64,000 nucleotides of DNA from SXOA01 sp051004015 (GCA_051004015.1 JBPCKT010000025.1:24488-88487); one strand, 5' to 3'; counted from the first letter of the stretch, positions 32,001 through 40,549 are shown. The notes: generated by a model from the letters alone, not told the origin. Program-made: numbers and translations.

Positions 32001-33027
32001 GGTTGTCTGGCTCTCCGACCAGCTCCGCGAAGAGTACTTGCGGAAGGTCGCGGCGATGGCGACCGAGCGGCACTTGAATCTGCCGCCGGCGACCGTGTTT
32101 GAAGGGAACGCCGCAGCCGATATCGCCGACAACCACCTGCTCCGCGAAGTCCTCCGTCAGCCGCCGAAGGAGCGGCTCGCTCCGCGAGCCTGGCTGGGTG
32201 CGGCAGTGGCCATCAAGGATCCCACGCAAGTCCTCTTCCGCCGTCAGGGTGGAACGAACTTGCTCATCGTCGGTCAACAGGAAGAGCTGGCACTTGGCAT
32301 CCTCACGAGTTGCCTGCTGGGCCTTGCGCCGCAAGTGAAGCCGGCGGCGGAGGTTGTGGAAGCCGCTGCGACGCATAGCACCAACGGCGCAGCAAGGTTT
32401 TCCAGCTTTTATGTTCTCGACGGCACGCGGCCGGATTCCCCGGATGCGGGCTTCTGGCGACGAATGAAGTCCGAGCTTCCCATCGACGCTCAGATCGTCG
32501 CCACGCGCGATGCGGCCGAAACCGTCGCCAAGATCGCCGCCGAGGTTGACCGCCGACTGTCATCCGGCGATCAGAACGCGGAGCCAATCTTCCTTTTCAT
32601 CTACAACCTGGCCAGTTTCCGCGAGCTGAAAAAGTCCGACGACTTCGGCCTTTCCGGCTTTGGGGAGGAAAGCCGCGCGAGCGGCGACAAGCAACTGGCC
32701 GCCATCCTGCGGGAAGGGCCGGCTCACGGCGTGCATACGCTCATCTGGTGCGACTCCTATAACAACGTGAGCCGCTGGATCGACCGGCCGGGCATGAGAG
32801 ACCTGGAGCTTCGGGTTCTCTTCCAAATGAGCGCCACCGACAGCAGCAATCTCATGGACAGCCCCGCCGCCAGCCGCCTCGGCGGACACGTCAGCATCTT
32901 CTATAGCGAAGAGCAGGGTTCCGCGGAAAAATTCCGACCATACGGCTTGCCCTCGGCGGAATGGCTGGCGTCGGTAAAGGAATTGCTCAGCAGCAAAGTG
33001 ACGGCAGAGGAAAGGGTTTCTCCTTAG
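29050..33027 (+). CDS. FtsK/SpoIIIE (EccC/EssC-like) ATPase of a T7SS-like system
   Basis: A 1325-residue protein. An N-terminal coiled coil (about 1-210) leads to two transmembrane segments (about 218-240 and 246-267), a second coiled coil (about 290-430) and three P-loop-like domains. The first lacks a P-loop (SLLLEAEGEGRDAATLVIQN, about 500). The second carries a canonical Walker A, SGKTGSGKST (about 770-780), Walker B PRVLLIIDEFQEF (about 872-884), and LLLGSQTLAGAY. The third is degenerate (TNLLIVGQQEELALG). This is the domain plan of EccC/EssC, the motor of type VII secretion, except that in those proteins the first domain is the canonical one. The EccB, EccD and EccE partners of mycobacterial systems are not seen. 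Confidence 0.85.
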   Translation: MSLTAKPLTTDRECELIRKVTELVAWRAREERETAERDGARSEQAKTDFEANRSRATAAFERDHGALVAEYREAREVILFKYESDGYALSQQEETLVDQVTAKHNEALEDAKTLWQHRHQEIQVAFKDQEELPQKEFSAYKRQCDGSLAEVEGLEAQAQAIVRRRCEWPASTAAATAPPLGMSRAACSERAVAAITRIREILHKAEQAPAARFIEDGWPFLIFLFTLVATGVGVFVLWGRWDIPWPALLSGGVIIPIVVAIASRQIARPFARNQTQRLIPDMQQAIVQARVEIATTVNAAKVEAEQKYRQLVEKRDRDLAVAKSQWKETRHALRATHDDKLARIAEDFTRKRQTIEEINERQLVAVEAKYPHRIRKFEQDFERQMQNISESYRFQRADLQEKAEKEWTYLAAAWSAGLAEFQAGVDQLNEFCDAHFPPWRDNGALERVPPAGNVPAIRFGRFGFYLQAIPGGLPTSPDLAIPQESLELPALLSYPECPSLLLEAEGEGRDAATLVIQNMMLRLLTSLPPGKVRFTIIDPVGLGQNFSAFMHLADFDERLVTNRIWTESNHINQRLTDLTEHMENVIQKYLRNEFASIQQYNEHAGEVAEPFQILVVANFPANFSDEAARRLVSIAASGARCGVYTLISTDDKLTLPRNFDVADLESQAATLVWNVEQKRFAWKHDELKSLPLALESPPGDEQFTEIIKSVGKLAKDAARVEVPFESVTPNEAELWNGDSRSEIEVPLGRAGATKLQYMRLGKGTSQHVLISGKTGSGKSTLLNALITNLALHYSPSELQFYLIDFKKGVEFKAYASFRLPHARVIAIESEREFGMSVLERLDQELKHRGDLFRKHGVQDLKGYRRAEPDAEMPRVLLIIDEFQEFFTTDDRISHDSSLLLDRLVRQGRAFGIHLLLGSQTLAGAYSLARSTIGQMAVRIALQCSESDAHLILSEDNTAARLLSRPGEAIYNDANGLFEGNHPFQVVWLSDQLREEYLRKVAAMATERHLNLPPATVFEGNAAADIADNHLLREVLRQPPKERLAPRAWLGAAVAIKDPTQVLFRRQGGTNLLIVGQQEELALGILTSCLLGLAPQVKPAAEVVEAAATHSTNGAARFSSFYVLDGTRPDSPDAGFWRRMKSELPIDAQIVATRDAAETVAKIAAEVDRRLSSGDQNAEPIFLFIYNLASFRELKKSDDFGLSGFGEESRASGDKQLAAILREGPAHGVHTLIWCDSYNNVSRWIDRPGMRDLELRVLFQMSATDSSNLMDSPAASRLGGHVSIFYSEEQGSAEKFRPYGLPSAEWLASVKELLSSKVTAEERVSP

Positions 33028-33062
33028 ACAGCCCCGTTCCAGGACCCGCGCGGCAACAAGAA

Positions 33063-33944
33063 CTAGCCCGGACCTTCCTCATCCGGCACCATCCGCAAAC
33101 TCTTCAGCACGCCCTCCATGTCGGCGGGCCGGGCGTTGGGGTCGGGCATCATGCACTGCATGATTGCCTTGGCCAAAACGGGGTTCAGGTTAGGCCGCTT
33201 CTTCAAAATGGGAATTGGCGCCAGGTTATCGTGCTGCAAGGCGCCGCGGCCGGTGGTGTCGTTGGAGGGCCACGGGAACTCATACGTGCAGAGCTGATAA
33301 CAGGCCACGCCATACGCAAAGATATCCACCCGCTGGTCGGTGTTCTTGCGGCGAACAATCTCGGGGGCCAGATAGAGCGGCGTGCCGGTGCGGTTCCCCG
33401 GCAGCATGTAGGGGGGCTCGGCGGGAAGGGTCAGGCCGAAGTCGATGAGCTTGAGGCTGGCGGCGTCGGGCGCCGCGATGAAATTGCGAGGGCAGACGTC
33501 GCGGTGGATGAAATTCGCTTTATGAACCGCGTCGATTGCCTCGGCCATCTGCTTGATCAGGATATGCCGCTTTCCCTCGATGACCTTGTCCCGGTTGTTC
33601 AGGAGGACGTTCAAGCCGGTCCCCTCGATGAACTCCATCACGATGAACTGCCGCCCATCCTTGGCCCTGGCCGCTTCATAGGTCTCCACAATCCGCGGAT
33701 GCTTGAGCTGGAGGGCAATCAGCCCCTCCCACGGCTTCTTCAGTCCTTTGAAGCGGGCCTCAAACGCGGCCGTTTTCTCGCTGTCGAGAATCTTGAGTCC
33801 GATCGTCCGCTTGTCCCGGCGGTCGATGGCCATGTGGAAGTTGGACATCGTCCCATGCACCGCCTCGCGGACAATTTCAAACCGCTCGGCGAGATCCGTC
33901 CGATTGTCGGCGAACATGTTCTGGATTTTGTCGAGCAGACCCAT
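33063..33944 (-). CDS. Ser/Thr protein kinase next to the T7SS-like cluster
   Basis: A 293-residue kinase from the ATG at 33944 (MGLLDKIQNMFADN). Catalytic lysine in RTIGLKILD, HRDVCPRNFI catalytic loop (D in HRD; N at the metal site), DFG in KLIDFGLT, and an APE-like PLYLAPEIVRR. The glycine-rich loop is poor (HGTMSNFHMA), so ATP binding may be altered, but the rest looks active. No transmembrane segment or sensor domain. It faces the FtsK gene across a 35-base gap, so it is not in the same operon but could phosphorylate a cluster component; this is inference. Confidence 0.85.
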   Translation of the reverse strand: MGLLDKIQNMFADNRTDLAERFEIVREAVHGTMSNFHMAIDRRDKRTIGLKILDSEKTAAFEARFKGLKKPWEGLIALQLKHPRIVETYEAARAKDGRQFIVMEFIEGTGLNVLLNNRDKVIEGKRHILIKQMAEAIDAVHKANFIHRDVCPRNFIAAPDAASLKLIDFGLTLPAEPPYMLPGNRTGTPLYLAPEIVRRKNTDQRVDIFAYGVACYQLCTYEFPWPSNDTTGRGALQHDNLAPIPILKKRPNLNPVLAKAIMQCMMPDPNARPADMEGVLKSLRMVPDEEGPG

Positions 33945-34057
33945 GACTTTGATTCTACTCGAACGGACATCGCGGGGAACAACGTGCGGAAATGCTCTGC
34001 TAAAATGCGGCTGACCTGCGTCTTGCCCCGACCTACGAGCAACAACCACGGTGTCCT

Positions 34058-34966
34058 ATGCCTCGCTCCTTTTCCCGCCGGCTGTTTTGCGGCGCTGCGG
34101 CCGCTGCTTCCTGGGCCCTTGCCCAGGGAACAAAACCGGGGCTCCAAGCCGCCGAGCAACTGTCTACAGGACTCTTGGTTCGGGGTGATGATATGGGCGC
34201 ATCCCGCTCCATCAATGCGGCTTGCCTGGAGGTTTGCCAGAAAGGAATCTGCCACTCGGTGGAGGTTCTGGCTCCTGGCCCCTGGTTCCTCGATGCGGTG
34301 ATGCGACTCCAGGACGCTCCGCAGATCGACGTCGGCGTCCATCTCTGTCTCACCAGCGAATGGGACCGTGTGAAATGGCGGCCCCTCACGCACGCTCCCA
34401 GCCTGGTCGATGCCAACGGCTACTTCCATCCTCGCACTCGTGCCGGAAACAACTCGCCGGCCGGCGGCACAGGCTTTCTCGATTCGTCCCCCAAGCTGGA
34501 AGAAGTCGAGCGCGAGCTGCGAGCCCAGATTGAGCTGCTGCGGAAGCATCTTCCCAAGGTCACGCATCTCTCGGCCCACATGGGAGCCGCCACCGCCACG
34601 CCGGAACTCAAAGCCCTCACCCAGAATCTTGCCAAGGAGTTCAAGCTACGACTGGAGAGTGAAGGATTGTCCGCGGCACGCGAATTGAAGCACGTCCAGG
34701 GCGTCGGCACTTCCAAGCAGACAACGAAGGAGAAGGAAGAATCGCTGCTGGCATTCATTTCCAAGTATCAGACGAGTGGCCGCTTCTGGCTCCTCGTCAC
34801 CCACCCCGCCTACGACGACGACGAAACCCGCGCCATCGGCCATCCCGGCTACGAAAACGTCGCCGCCGACCGGGATGGCATCACCAAAATGCTCACCAGC
34901 CCCCGCGTCCTCGCCGCCATCAAAGCAGCCGGCATCCGCCTCATCAGTTACGCCGACCTGAGTTAG
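34058..34966 (+). CDS. YdjC/ChbG-like polysaccharide deacetylase family protein, exported
   Basis: A 302-residue protein with a twin-arginine-like signal (SFSRRLFCGAAAAASWALAQ). The YdjC/HpnK fold is suggested by LLVRGDDMGASRSINAAC (metal Asp pair), VGVHLCLTSEWD (metal His) and SAHMGAATATPE. The family removes acetyl groups from chitooligosaccharides or related sugars. The substrate is not known here. The plus-strand gene is divergent from the kinase and has a repeat hairpin downstream. Confidence 0.8.
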   Translation: MPRSFSRRLFCGAAAAASWALAQGTKPGLQAAEQLSTGLLVRGDDMGASRSINAACLEVCQKGICHSVEVLAPGPWFLDAVMRLQDAPQIDVGVHLCLTSEWDRVKWRPLTHAPSLVDANGYFHPRTRAGNNSPAGGTGFLDSSPKLEEVERELRAQIELLRKHLPKVTHLSAHMGAATATPELKALTQNLAKEFKLRLESEGLSAARELKHVQGVGTSKQTTKEKEESLLAFISKYQTSGRFWLLVTHPAYDDDETRAIGHPGYENVAADRDGITKMLTSPRVLAAIKAAGIRLISYADLS

Positions 34967-35019
34967 CGGCAGTTACACCAAAATGTGCTGGCACGCCACT
35001 TCCCTTTTCGTGCATAATG

Positions 35020-35080
35020 GTGGGGTAGGCTTCCAGCCTCCCCGGTAAACTTTTTAGGGCGCGCCGGAAGCCTACCCCAC
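35020..35080. repeat. Intergenic inverted repeat (GTGGGGTAGGCTTCC type)
   Basis: Arms 35020-35034 and 35066-35080 are perfectly complementary over 15 nt (GTGGGGTAGGCTTCC and its reverse complement). The loop is about 31 bases. It lies between the deacetylase-like gene and the next plus-strand gene. Confidence 0.8.
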
Positions 35081-35098
35081 TTCATTGCAGGTTCCCCC

Positions 35099-36184
35099 AT
35101 GACGCTTTCCCGCCGCAATTTTCTCGCTTCGTCGGCCGCTCTGGGTTCTTCGCTGGCGATTGCCCCGCGGCTGGTCCGAGGGCAAGACGACAAGTTCGAC
35201 GCTGCCCGCTCGGCGGAGTACATGACGCCGGAGACCCAGAAGGCGGTGGACAAGGCCCTCACCTGGCTCGCCAAGCGGCAGAACAACTCCGGCGCGGATG
35301 AAGGGGCATTCGGACACGGCGGCTATCAAGGCGGAGTCGCCGTCGGCAGCCTCGCCGGCTTGGCCTTCATGTGCAGCGGCTCGCCGCCGGGGCAGGGGCC
35401 GTTCGGCAAGACCATCGACAAGTGCGTCAAATTCATAACCAAGTGCGTCCAGGAAAGTGGCTACATTTCCGCCCCCGGCTTTGGCCAGGACAACATGTAC
35501 GGCCACGGCTTCGCCACGCTGTTCCTCTCCGAGGTCTACGGCATGTCGGACCGCAGCGACATCGACGCCACCGTCGGTGACAAGCTCCGCCTCGCCGTCA
35601 AGCTCACCTGCCAGTGCCAGAACGACGCCGGCGGCTGGCGCTACCAGCCGGTGAAATCGGACGCGGACCTCTCCATCACCATCTGCAACATCATGGGCCT
35701 GCGTGCCGCCCGCGACGCCGGCATCCACGTTCCCGATGAAGTCCGGGCCAAGTGCATTGATTACGTGAAGAAAAGCCAGAGCGCCGACGGCAGCTTCCGC
35801 TATCAAATCGCCGGCGGCGGCAGCGGCACGTTTCCGTTGACGGCAGCCGGCGTCGTTTCGCTCTACAGCGCGGGCATCTACGATTCGCCCGAAGTGGAAA
35901 AGGGCCTCAAGTGGCTGATGCGGTACGTCCCCGGCAGCGCCCAGGGGAACGCCGGCTACCACGGCTACTTCTTCTACGGCCAATACTACGCCGTGCAAGC
36001 CATGTGGCACGCCGGCGGCGACTACTGGACCAAGTGGTATCCCGCCATCCGCGACGTGCTACTGAAAAAGCAAAGCGGCGACGGCAGCTTCGGCGACAGC
36101 GAAGTCTGCGCCGAATTCGGCACCGCCATGGCCTGCATCATCCTGCAGATGCCCAACAACTACCTGCCGATCTTCGCGCCATAG
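35099..36184 (+). CDS. Exported prenyltransferase/squalene-cyclase repeat protein
   Basis: A 361-residue protein with a twin-arginine signal (LSRRNFLASSAALGSSLAI). The body is alpha/alpha-barrel repeats, with Gly/Asp motifs like QNDAGGWRYQP, SQSADGSFRYQ and KQSGDGSFGDSE (QW-like), as in prenyltransferase/squalene oxidase repeat proteins. It is not a full-length cyclase: the DxDD catalytic motif is not seen. In Planctomycetes such proteins are common and of unknown function. It is followed by a separate membrane-protein reading frame. Confidence 0.85.
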   Translation: MTLSRRNFLASSAALGSSLAIAPRLVRGQDDKFDAARSAEYMTPETQKAVDKALTWLAKRQNNSGADEGAFGHGGYQGGVAVGSLAGLAFMCSGSPPGQGPFGKTIDKCVKFITKCVQESGYISAPGFGQDNMYGHGFATLFLSEVYGMSDRSDIDATVGDKLRLAVKLTCQCQNDAGGWRYQPVKSDADLSITICNIMGLRAARDAGIHVPDEVRAKCIDYVKKSQSADGSFRYQIAGGGSGTFPLTAAGVVSLYSAGIYDSPEVEKGLKWLMRYVPGSAQGNAGYHGYFFYGQYYAVQAMWHAGGDYWTKWYPAIRDVLLKKQSGDGSFGDSEVCAEFGTAMACIILQMPNNYLPIFAP

Positions 36185-36228
36185 GCGCGCCAAAAAATGG
36201 GAAATCCTTCGTCAATGCGAGCCGTAGT

Positions 36229-37119
36229 TTGCAAACCTCCTCCGTCTGGACCTTTCGGCTGCTCTGGCTTCTACTCCTGTTCGGGGCGAATTGCCTGCTG
36301 CTTGGCATCGCCGACGCATTTTTTCATTTGATCCTACCGCTGACTGCCCCGCGCTTGACAGTGTTCATGATGTTCCAAATCTCATCATGCGTCGTGGAAG
36401 GGGTTCTTACGGCACAAATGCTCCTGCTCGGCTGGTGGGGAGCCCTCGGAGTCGAACGGCTTCCCGTGCGGATGCTGATTGTGATTGGTGTAACGGCCGC
36501 TCTATTCGCCATTTGCTTAGGCTATTACGCCACTATCACGGAGGGTTTCGATTCCGAGTTTTTTCCCTATGAACTCGGCAGATATGCCGCTCTGGCCGTC
36601 ATCACCTGGCTGCTGTTGCGAGCCTTGCGCCCTTGGCTGGGATGGCGACTATCCTGGAACGAGTCGTCTCCCCAAGCGGCAAGCCGACAGTTTCGCATTC
36701 TCGATTTGCTGGCCTGGACGGCAGCGATCGCATTTCCCTTGGGGATGATGCGAACTGCCTTTGCCGATCACTCGTTCCGTTTTCTGATGGATACCCTTGC
36801 GGCATTCGCCTTCGCCCTTCCAGTTGCCGTTCCCTGTCTCCGCTGGGCCAGGGGAGCAGGACGAGAGCGGCGGAAATGGCTCTGGCTCGCTGCGGGCGCA
36901 TTGTTCCTGGTTTCGCTCTGGCCGGAAGTATTTTGGGGCTACTTGTTCCCGGGGACCATTCCCTTAATGATGCTCGCGACCTCGATCTATTACCTCGTGA
37001 TGCTCCTGACGTTGCTCGGCAATGTCCTATGGATGGAGCGCCTCGGGCTGAGAATACGCAGGCCGGTCACTCTTATCAGCGCTGCAGTGGTCACGACGCC
37101 TCGCTGCGGCTCGCGCTAA
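36229..37119 (+). CDS. Polytopic membrane protein, hypothetical
   Basis: A reading frame of about 296 residues with seven to eight hydrophobic segments (FRLLWLLLLFGANCLLLGIA; ALGVERLPVRMLIVIGVTAA; LGMMRTAFADHSFRFLMDT; IPLMMLATSIYYLVMLLTLL). The frame is open back to 35911, but that part overlaps the previous gene in another frame. No ATG suits; the TTG at 36229 is my choice. Internal MM at about 36367 is an alternative that would lose the first segment. It follows the squalene-repeat gene by 44 bases. No named family. Confidence 0.5.
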   Translation: MQTSSVWTFRLLWLLLLFGANCLLLGIADAFFHLILPLTAPRLTVFMMFQISSCVVEGVLTAQMLLLGWWGALGVERLPVRMLIVIGVTAALFAICLGYYATITEGFDSEFFPYELGRYAALAVITWLLLRALRPWLGWRLSWNESSPQAASRQFRILDLLAWTAAIAFPLGMMRTAFADHSFRFLMDTLAAFAFALPVAVPCLRWARGAGRERRKWLWLAAGALFLVSLWPEVFWGYLFPGTIPLMMLATSIYYLVMLLTLLGNVLWMERLGLRIRRPVTLISAAVVTTPRCGSR

Positions 37120-37198
37120 ACCACGGGCTATTTCGCCTTGCTTTTACCATTGACATACACGTACGAGTTTGACGGACATCGTCGATTAATCCCTTCAA

Positions 37199-37265
37199 AT
37201 CCGTGTCTTCTGTGTTTTCTGTGTCCCATCCTCTTCCCCCTTTTGCGCCTCCGCGCCTTCGCGTC
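37199..37265. repeat. Word repeat region (TCTGTGT and GCGCCTCCGCGCC)
   Basis: The words TCTTCTGTGTTTTCTGTGTCC and TTTGCGCCTCCGCGCCTTCGCG recur in tandem in the 256-bp gap before the sialidase-like gene. No complementary arm is evident. Same style as the other word repeats in the window. Confidence 0.5.
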
Positions 37266-37375
37266 AAAAGGAGAGCAGCCCGCATTCGCCGCTGTGTTGT
37301 TGCTCCTGGTGACGCTGGTAGAATCAAGGCTCGAACTTCCTTACTCTCCCAGGGCCACGATTGTCGAGCGTTGCC

Positions 37376-39733
37376 ATGAAATCACTCTCCACGGGTCTTT
37401 GCCTTCTTGTTCTCCTCTCCTCAACTATTGTCGCCAGGCCCGTCCCAGCCGCGGAACCCAGCATCCTGGAGGTCAAGAAGATTTGGGGCGAAGGGAAGCA
37501 CAATGCCTTCACCGATCTGATCCGCTGGCATGGCAAATGGTTTTGCACCTTCCGCGAAGCGGATGCGCATGTGGGCGGGGATGGGAAGTTGCGAGTGCTG
37601 GAATCGGCGGATGGCGAGAAGTGGGAGTCGGCGGCGTTGCTCACGGAGAAAGGGATTGATTTGCGGGATCCCAAGCTCTCCGTCACGCCGGACGACCGGC
37701 TGATGATGACGGCCGGCGGCTCTGTGTATGAAGGCAAGTCGCTCCTTGGCCGCCAACCGCGGGTGGCGTTTTCCAAGGATGGGCGGGAGTGGACCGCCAC
37801 CGAGCGGGTGCTCACCGAAGGGGAGTGGCTGTGGCGCGTGACCTGGCACGGCGGCAAGGCGTATGGCGTTTCGTATAACGCGGAGGAACGGAAATCGCCA
37901 GCGGCCAAGGACGCCGCCAAGACTGGCAAAGCGGAGCCGGGGCCGGCGGAATGGAAATTGAAGCTTGTGGCCAGCTCCGACGGCGTGAAGTACGACCTGG
38001 TCACGCACCTGGATGTCCCCGGTCATCCGAATGAAACGACGCTGCGGTTCACCCCAGACGGCGAAATGATTGCCCTCGTCCGCCGCGAAGGGGGGAGCAC
38101 CTTCGGCTGGATTGGTCGCAGCCAGGCGCCGTACAAAGAGTGGACCTGGAAAGAGACGCAGCATCGCTTCGGCGGCCCGAATTTCCTTCGGCTGCCGGAT
38201 GGCTCCTGGTGGGCCGCGGGGCGGAGCTATCCCGGTGGGGCCAAGTCCGTGCTGGCGAAAATGACTTTGGCCGGCGGCTATGAACCGCTGCTGACCTTCC
38301 CCAGCAGCGGCGACACCAGCTATCCGGGACTCGTTTGGCACGAAGGCGTCCTGTGGATGAGCTACTACTCTTCGCACGAAGGGAAGACGCAAATCTATCT
38401 CGCCAAGATTCAGGTGCCGCTGGAAGCGGAGAACATCGGCTCGCGTCTGGAGCCGATGGTGGACGACTACTTACTGGAAAAAATCAGCGGCTCGGCAAAG
38501 CTCGTCGTGCAACAGCCGGAGCCACAGGACGTGGTGCTCACCGCGGACGAGCCGTGGGAGGGGAACACAAGTGCTTATTACACGTTGATTAACGACCACT
38601 TTGGCGAAGGGGATGTCAAATATCGCCTCTACTATCGCGGCTCGCACTGGGACGAGAAAGCCAAAAAGGCGACTCACCGCGAGGTGACATGTTACGCGGA
38701 AAGCAGTGACGGCATTCATTTCGCCAAGCCAGAGTTAGGCCTGTTCGAGTTCGAGGGCTCGAAGAGGAACAACATCATTTGGGACGGCGAAGGGACGCAT
38801 TGCTTTACCCCCTTCAAAGACAACAATCCCAAGTGCCCGCCGGAGGCCCGTTTCAAAGCCATGACCCGAGTGAAGGGGGGCCTGCTGCCGCTGAAGTCGG
38901 CGAGTGGCGTTCACTGGTTGCCAATGGCCGGAGAGCCGGTGATCACCAAGGGAGCATTTGATTCGCAGAACCTGGCCTTTTGGGACGAGCACATCGGCAA
39001 GTACCGCGAGTATCACCGGATGTTCCGTGATGTGCGGGACATCATGACCGGCACATCGGACGATTTTCTCCACTGGACGGAGCCGCAATTCCTCGACTAT
39101 CCGGCTGCTCCCTCAGAGCATCTCTACACCAACGCCGTCCGCAACTATCCCGGCGCTCCGCACATCCTGATTGGCTTTCCCACCCGGTTTCTCCCCGCCA
39201 AGGAACAAACCGAGCCGACCTTCATGGTCAGCCGCGACGGTCAGACATTCCGCCGTTATGCGGAGGCAGTGATTCCCACGTCGGCTCCGCAGGACAGGGA
39301 CGGCAACCGCAGCAACTACATGGCCTGGGGTCTCGTGCAGAGGGGTGATTGGTCTGTATACGCCACGGAGGGCTACTACACTGGTCCCGCCGGCCGACTG
39401 AGGCGGTTCACGTATCGGCCGGACGGACTGGTCGCCCTCTCGGCCGGCGCGGAAGGGGGCGAGGCAATCACGCGGCCCATCAAGTTCCGAGGCAAGAAGC
39501 TGGTGCTGAATTACGCCGCGAAGGGAGGCGGCAGTGTGAAGGTGGAGTTGCAGGATGCAGAGGGAAAGGTCATCGGGCCGCTTTCTGCCGCAAATGTCGC
39601 GCTTACAGGAGATTCCCTAAGCAAAGCGGTAACATGGGGGGACCAGACGGACCTATCGCAACTCGCCGGCATGCCTGTTCGCATCCGGTTCATTTTGAAA
39701 GACGCTCAGCTTTTCTCCTTCCGTTTCGAATAG
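37376..39733 (+). CDS. Exported fusion: sialidase-like domain plus glycosidase-like beta-propeller
   Basis: A 785-residue protein from the ATG at 37376, with a signal peptide (GLCLLVLLSSTIVARPVPA). The first part (about 25-360) has BNR-like text (FREADAHVGGDGKLRVLESADGEKW; GVSYNAEERKSP; HPNETTLRFTPDG; PSSGDTSYPGLVW) as in exo-alpha-sialidase-like propellers. The second part (about 365-785) resembles GH32-like five-bladed propellers (EPMVDDYLLEKISGSA; FWDEHIGKYREYHRMFRD; HWTEPQFLDYP) with a final beta domain. This looks like two propellers that are often separate genes. An exported glycan-active role is likely; the sugar is unknown. It opens a plus-strand run with an SDR, aminotransferase and transporter. 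Confidence 0.8.
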   Translation: MKSLSTGLCLLVLLSSTIVARPVPAAEPSILEVKKIWGEGKHNAFTDLIRWHGKWFCTFREADAHVGGDGKLRVLESADGEKWESAALLTEKGIDLRDPKLSVTPDDRLMMTAGGSVYEGKSLLGRQPRVAFSKDGREWTATERVLTEGEWLWRVTWHGGKAYGVSYNAEERKSPAAKDAAKTGKAEPGPAEWKLKLVASSDGVKYDLVTHLDVPGHPNETTLRFTPDGEMIALVRREGGSTFGWIGRSQAPYKEWTWKETQHRFGGPNFLRLPDGSWWAAGRSYPGGAKSVLAKMTLAGGYEPLLTFPSSGDTSYPGLVWHEGVLWMSYYSSHEGKTQIYLAKIQVPLEAENIGSRLEPMVDDYLLEKISGSAKLVVQQPEPQDVVLTADEPWEGNTSAYYTLINDHFGEGDVKYRLYYRGSHWDEKAKKATHREVTCYAESSDGIHFAKPELGLFEFEGSKRNNIIWDGEGTHCFTPFKDNNPKCPPEARFKAMTRVKGGLLPLKSASGVHWLPMAGEPVITKGAFDSQNLAFWDEHIGKYREYHRMFRDVRDIMTGTSDDFLHWTEPQFLDYPAAPSEHLYTNAVRNYPGAPHILIGFPTRFLPAKEQTEPTFMVSRDGQTFRRYAEAVIPTSAPQDRDGNRSNYMAWGLVQRGDWSVYATEGYYTGPAGRLRRFTYRPDGLVALSAGAEGGEAITRPIKFRGKKLVLNYAAKGGGSVKVELQDAEGKVIGPLSAANVALTGDSLSKAVTWGDQTDLSQLAGMPVRIRFILKDAQLFSFRFE

Positions 39734-39742
39734 GTGCCTTCC

Positions 39743-40549
39743 ATGCAGGACATGATTCTCGACGGACGCAAAGCCTTGGTGACCGGGGCCGCCCGCGGCA
39801 TCGGCCGCGGCTGTGCGCTGGAATTGGCGCGGGCGGGGGCCGACGTGGCGATTAACGACCGGGAACACTCGGCCGAGACCGATTCGCTGCTGGCGGAGAT
39901 CAAAGCGTTTGGCCGGCGGGGGATGATTGTAGATGGGGATGTGTTTACTCGGCCCGGGTGCGAAAATATTGTCGAGCGGACCATTCACGCCTTCGGCTGG
40001 CTCGATATTCTCGTCAGCAACCCGGCGTATTCCCGCCGCGGGGAGTTTTTGAGTTATGAACCGGAGACGTTTGAGAAAGTCCTGCAAGGGACGCTGATGG
40101 GGGGCTTTCACATGAGCCAGCTTGTGGCCCGCGACATGGTGAAGAAAGGACGCGGCGGCAAGATTGTCTTCATCTCCAGCGTGCATGCCCGCGTGCCGTA
40201 TGCCGGCAGCGTGGCCTATAACGCGGGGAAGAGCGGCCTCAACCACATGGCCCTGACGATTGCCGCCGAGCTGCTGCCCCACCGCATCAATGTGAACATC
40301 ATCGAGCCCGGCTGGATTGATACGCCGGGGGAGCAAGAGGCCTTCGGGCAGGACGTCATCGATAAGGCGGCGCCCACGCTGCCGTGGAAGAGGCTCGGCA
40401 CGCCTGCGGACATCGGCAAGGCGGCCGTGTTCCTCTGCTCGGACGACGCCGATTACATTACCGGCACTTCGCTGCTGGTCGACGGCGGCTTTGCCCTGCG
40501 GGCCGCCTTGCCGGGGGGATTAGTAGAGCGCCAGGAGCGAGCGCCGTGA
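39743..40549 (+). CDS. Short-chain dehydrogenase/reductase
   Basis: A 268-residue SDR from the ATG at 39743. It has the cofactor motif TGAARGIG (T14-G21), a modified NNAG-like segment VSNPAYS, and the catalytic triad S146, Y159 and K163 (VAYNAGKSG). The end ITGTSLLVDGGF is a classical SDR signature. It reduces or oxidises a hydroxyl/keto substrate with NAD(P). The gene overlaps the following aminotransferase start by 4 bases, so the two act in one pathway. Confidence 0.93.
   Translation: MQDMILDGRKALVTGAARGIGRGCALELARAGADVAINDREHSAETDSLLAEIKAFGRRGMIVDGDVFTRPGCENIVERTIHAFGWLDILVSNPAYSRRGEFLSYEPETFEKVLQGTLMGGFHMSQLVARDMVKKGRGGKIVFISSVHARVPYAGSVAYNAGKSGLNHMALTIAAELLPHRINVNIIEPGWIDTPGEQEAFGQDVIDKAAPTLPWKRLGTPADIGKAAVFLCSDDADYITGTSLLVDGGFALRAALPGGLVERQERAP

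Noticed and set aside
35911..36228. The first part of the open frame ending at 37119 as coding
   Set aside because: This part lies inside the squalene-repeat gene in another frame and reads Arg-rich nonsense; only the part after 36229 has membrane-protein character.
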